Positions 62,933 through 64,000 of a DNA stretch of 64,000 bases are shown one piece after another. Positions within the stretch are counted from its first letter, which is position 1, and each line of letters begins with the position of its first letter. The stretch is taken from NCBI RefSeq assembly GCF_024707125.1, contig NZ_JANQAH010000007.1:558001-622000 (forward strand), given 5' to 3'. The notes below the pieces were generated by a model, which saw only the letters and a program-made list of their open reading frames with translations, searched no databases and was not told where the DNA came from. Made by a program: the position numbers and the translations under genes. The stretch comes from Devosia sp. GTDB lineage: Bacteria > Pseudomonadota > Alphaproteobacteria > Rhizobiales > Devosiaceae.

Positions 62933-64000
62933 TTAGTGGTTGTCGCGCGGCAAGCCTTCGTTCTGGGCAATGCGCTGATACTTCTCGGCGGGCTTCAGGA
63001 TAGCGCCGTCGCCAAGCTGGCCGACGATACCGCGCTGGATTTCCTGCCACGGCGTCTGGTGCTTGGGGAACTTGTAGCCGCCAGCGGCCTCAAGCGCGGC
63101 GCGACGGGTCGCGATTTCCTCGGCCGAGATCAGGATATTGGCCTCGCCCTTGTTGAGGTCGATGCGCACCTTGTCACCGGTCTTGAGGATGGCAAGGTTG
63201 CCACCGGCAGCAGCTTCCGGAGACGCGTTGAGGATCGAAGGCGAGCCCGAAGTACCCGACTGGCGACCGTCACCAATACAGGCGAGCGAGGAGATGCCCT
63301 TCTTGATGAGATAAGCCGGCGGACGCATGTTGACGACTTCGGCAGCGCCCGGATAGCCGATCGGGCCAGCGCCGCGCATGAAGAGCAGCGTGTGCTCGTC
63401 GATCTCGAGCGAGGGATCGTCGATCCGATGGTGATAGTCTTCCGGACCATCGAAGACCACCGCCTTGCCTTCGAACATGCCCGGGTGATCGGGGTTGTTC
63501 AGGTAGCGTTCGCGGAACTCGGTCGAGATCACGCTGGTCTTCATGATGGCGGTATCGAAGAGGTTGCCGCGCAGCACGAGGAAGCCGGCATCGACCTTGA
63601 GCGGGTTGTCGAAGTGACGGATGACCTTGTCGTCCTGGATCGTCGTCGCGCGGCAATTCTCGCCAATGGTCTTGCCGTTGACGGTCGGCGCGTTCTCGCG
63701 GATCAGGCCCTGCTTCATCAGCTCGTTGACCACCGCCGGCACGCCGCCGGCATGGTAGTAGTCTTCGCCGAGATATTCGCCGGCAGGCTGCAGATTGACC
63801 AGCAGCGGCACCTTGTGGCCGTAGGTCTGGAAGTCCTGCAGTTCCAGCTCGACGCCGATGTGCTTGGCAATGGCCTGGATATGGATCGGCGCATTGGTCG
63901 AGCCACCGATCGCCGAATTGACGACGATGGTGTTGATAAAATTGTCCTTGGTGAGAATGTCGGACGGCTTGAGGTCTTCATGCACCATGTCGACGATGCG
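62933..64000 (-). CDS. IlvD/Edd-family dehydratase, C-terminal part (cut by window edge)
   Basis: The last 355 residues of a dehydratase that uses an Fe-S cluster to remove water from a 2,3-dihydroxy acid or sugar acid. Seen: [52 protein letters not shown] (a cluster-type cysteine), [23 protein letters not shown], and the C-terminal [16 protein letters not shown]. That tail is seen in pentonate dehydratases (L-arabonate/xylonate type) as well as in some dihydroxy-acid dehydratases, so pentonate dehydration is preferred but not proven. The start lies outside the window. The Gfo/Idh gene at the other edge also hints at sugar metabolism. A good terminator follows. Confidence 0.88.
   Translation of the reverse strand, partial: RIVDMVHEDLKPSDILTKDNFINTIVVNSAIGGSTNAPIHIQAIAKHIGVELELQDFQTYGHKVPLLVNLQPAGEYLGEDYYHAGGVPAVVNELMKQGLIRENAPTVNGKTIGENCRATTIQDDKVIRHFDNPLKVDAGFLVLRGNLFDTAIMKTSVISTEFRERYLNNPDHPGMFEGKAVVFDGPEDYHHRIDDPSLEIDEHTLLFMRGAGPIGYPGAAEVVNMRPPAYLIKKGISSLACIGDGRQSGTSGSPSILNASPEAAAGGNLAILKTGDKVRIDLNKGEANILISAEEIATRRAALEAAGGYKFPKHQTPWQEIQRGIVGQLGDGAILKPAEKYQRIAQNEGLPRDNH

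Overview
The window looks like chromosomal DNA from a high-GC alphaproteobacterium of the order Hyphomicrobiales (Rhizobiales), most likely Devosia or a close relative. The evidence is the gene content and order: ftsB-pdhA-pdhB-pdhC-SGNH hydrolase-lpd; gatC/gatA next to ruvX; pyrB-pyrC'-plsY-dprA-topA-rnr-rpmG; divK-pleD-DUF3572-dinB; and lexA preceded by GTTC-N7-GTTC boxes. The genus is inferred from style and synteny, not from a search. I saw no rRNA, tRNA, CRISPR array, transposase or integrase. Many genes start with GTG or TTG, and many neighbours overlap by 1 to 30 bases.

Layout. 1-302 is the start of a sugar-type oxidoreductase that runs off the left edge. 393-7200 (minus strand) is the pyruvate dehydrogenase operon, with an extra small membrane protein between E1alpha and E1beta and an SGNH hydrolase between E2 and E3. 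7259-14530 (minus) holds PRPP synthetase, a Dabb protein, the malic enzyme-phosphotransacetylase fusion, an EAL phosphodiesterase and aspS. 14702-15871 is rnd. 15875-21374 (minus) is a tightly overlapping run: AI-2E-type permease, the DnaA regulator Hda, polyphosphate kinase and exopolyphosphatase. purM-purN follow on the plus strand. 23265-34278 is a mixed, mainly minus-strand stretch: a TetR regulator with its membrane-protein target, a nucleotidyltransferase, a DMT exporter, gatB, a chorismate mutase, a YjhX-type toxin homologue, gatA, gatC, a frame-broken conserved gene, and a lower-GC DUF2442/DUF4160 pair.

34422-49282 is mostly housekeeping: ruvX, an AraC regulator divergent from an NmrA-like/DUF4345 pair, pyrB-pyrC', plsY, dprA, topA, rnr and rpmG. 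The 397 bases after rpmG carry a terminator and a candidate structured RNA. 49680-51510 is divK-pleD, with pleD broken by a frameshift. 51634-58497 is a plus-strand run: DUF3572, dinB, ridA, a glycerophosphodiesterase, a DUF482-type acyltransferase, a desaturase-SDR fusion, a HIT protein, lexA and an NTF2-like gene. 58708-60503 is a degraded diguanylate cyclase. The end holds an epoxide hydrolase-like gene divergent from a WYL regulator, then an IlvD/Edd dehydratase that runs off the right edge.

Themes: central carbon entry (pdh, malic enzyme), amidotransferase-based tRNA charging (gatCAB, aspS), pyrimidine and purine synthesis, DNA repair and SOS (lexA, dinB, dprA, ruvX), and c-di-GMP signalling, where both synthase genes are broken while the one phosphodiesterase is intact. 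Points most worth a second look: the alternative-pairing RNA near 49.42-49.64 kb, the homopolymer frame breaks (33.42, 49.85, 60.06 kb), a hairpin covering the Shine-Dalgarno of a proline-rich peptide gene (26.2 kb), the desaturase-SDR fusion, and the possible toxin-antitoxin genes (29.5 and 33.6-34.3 kb).
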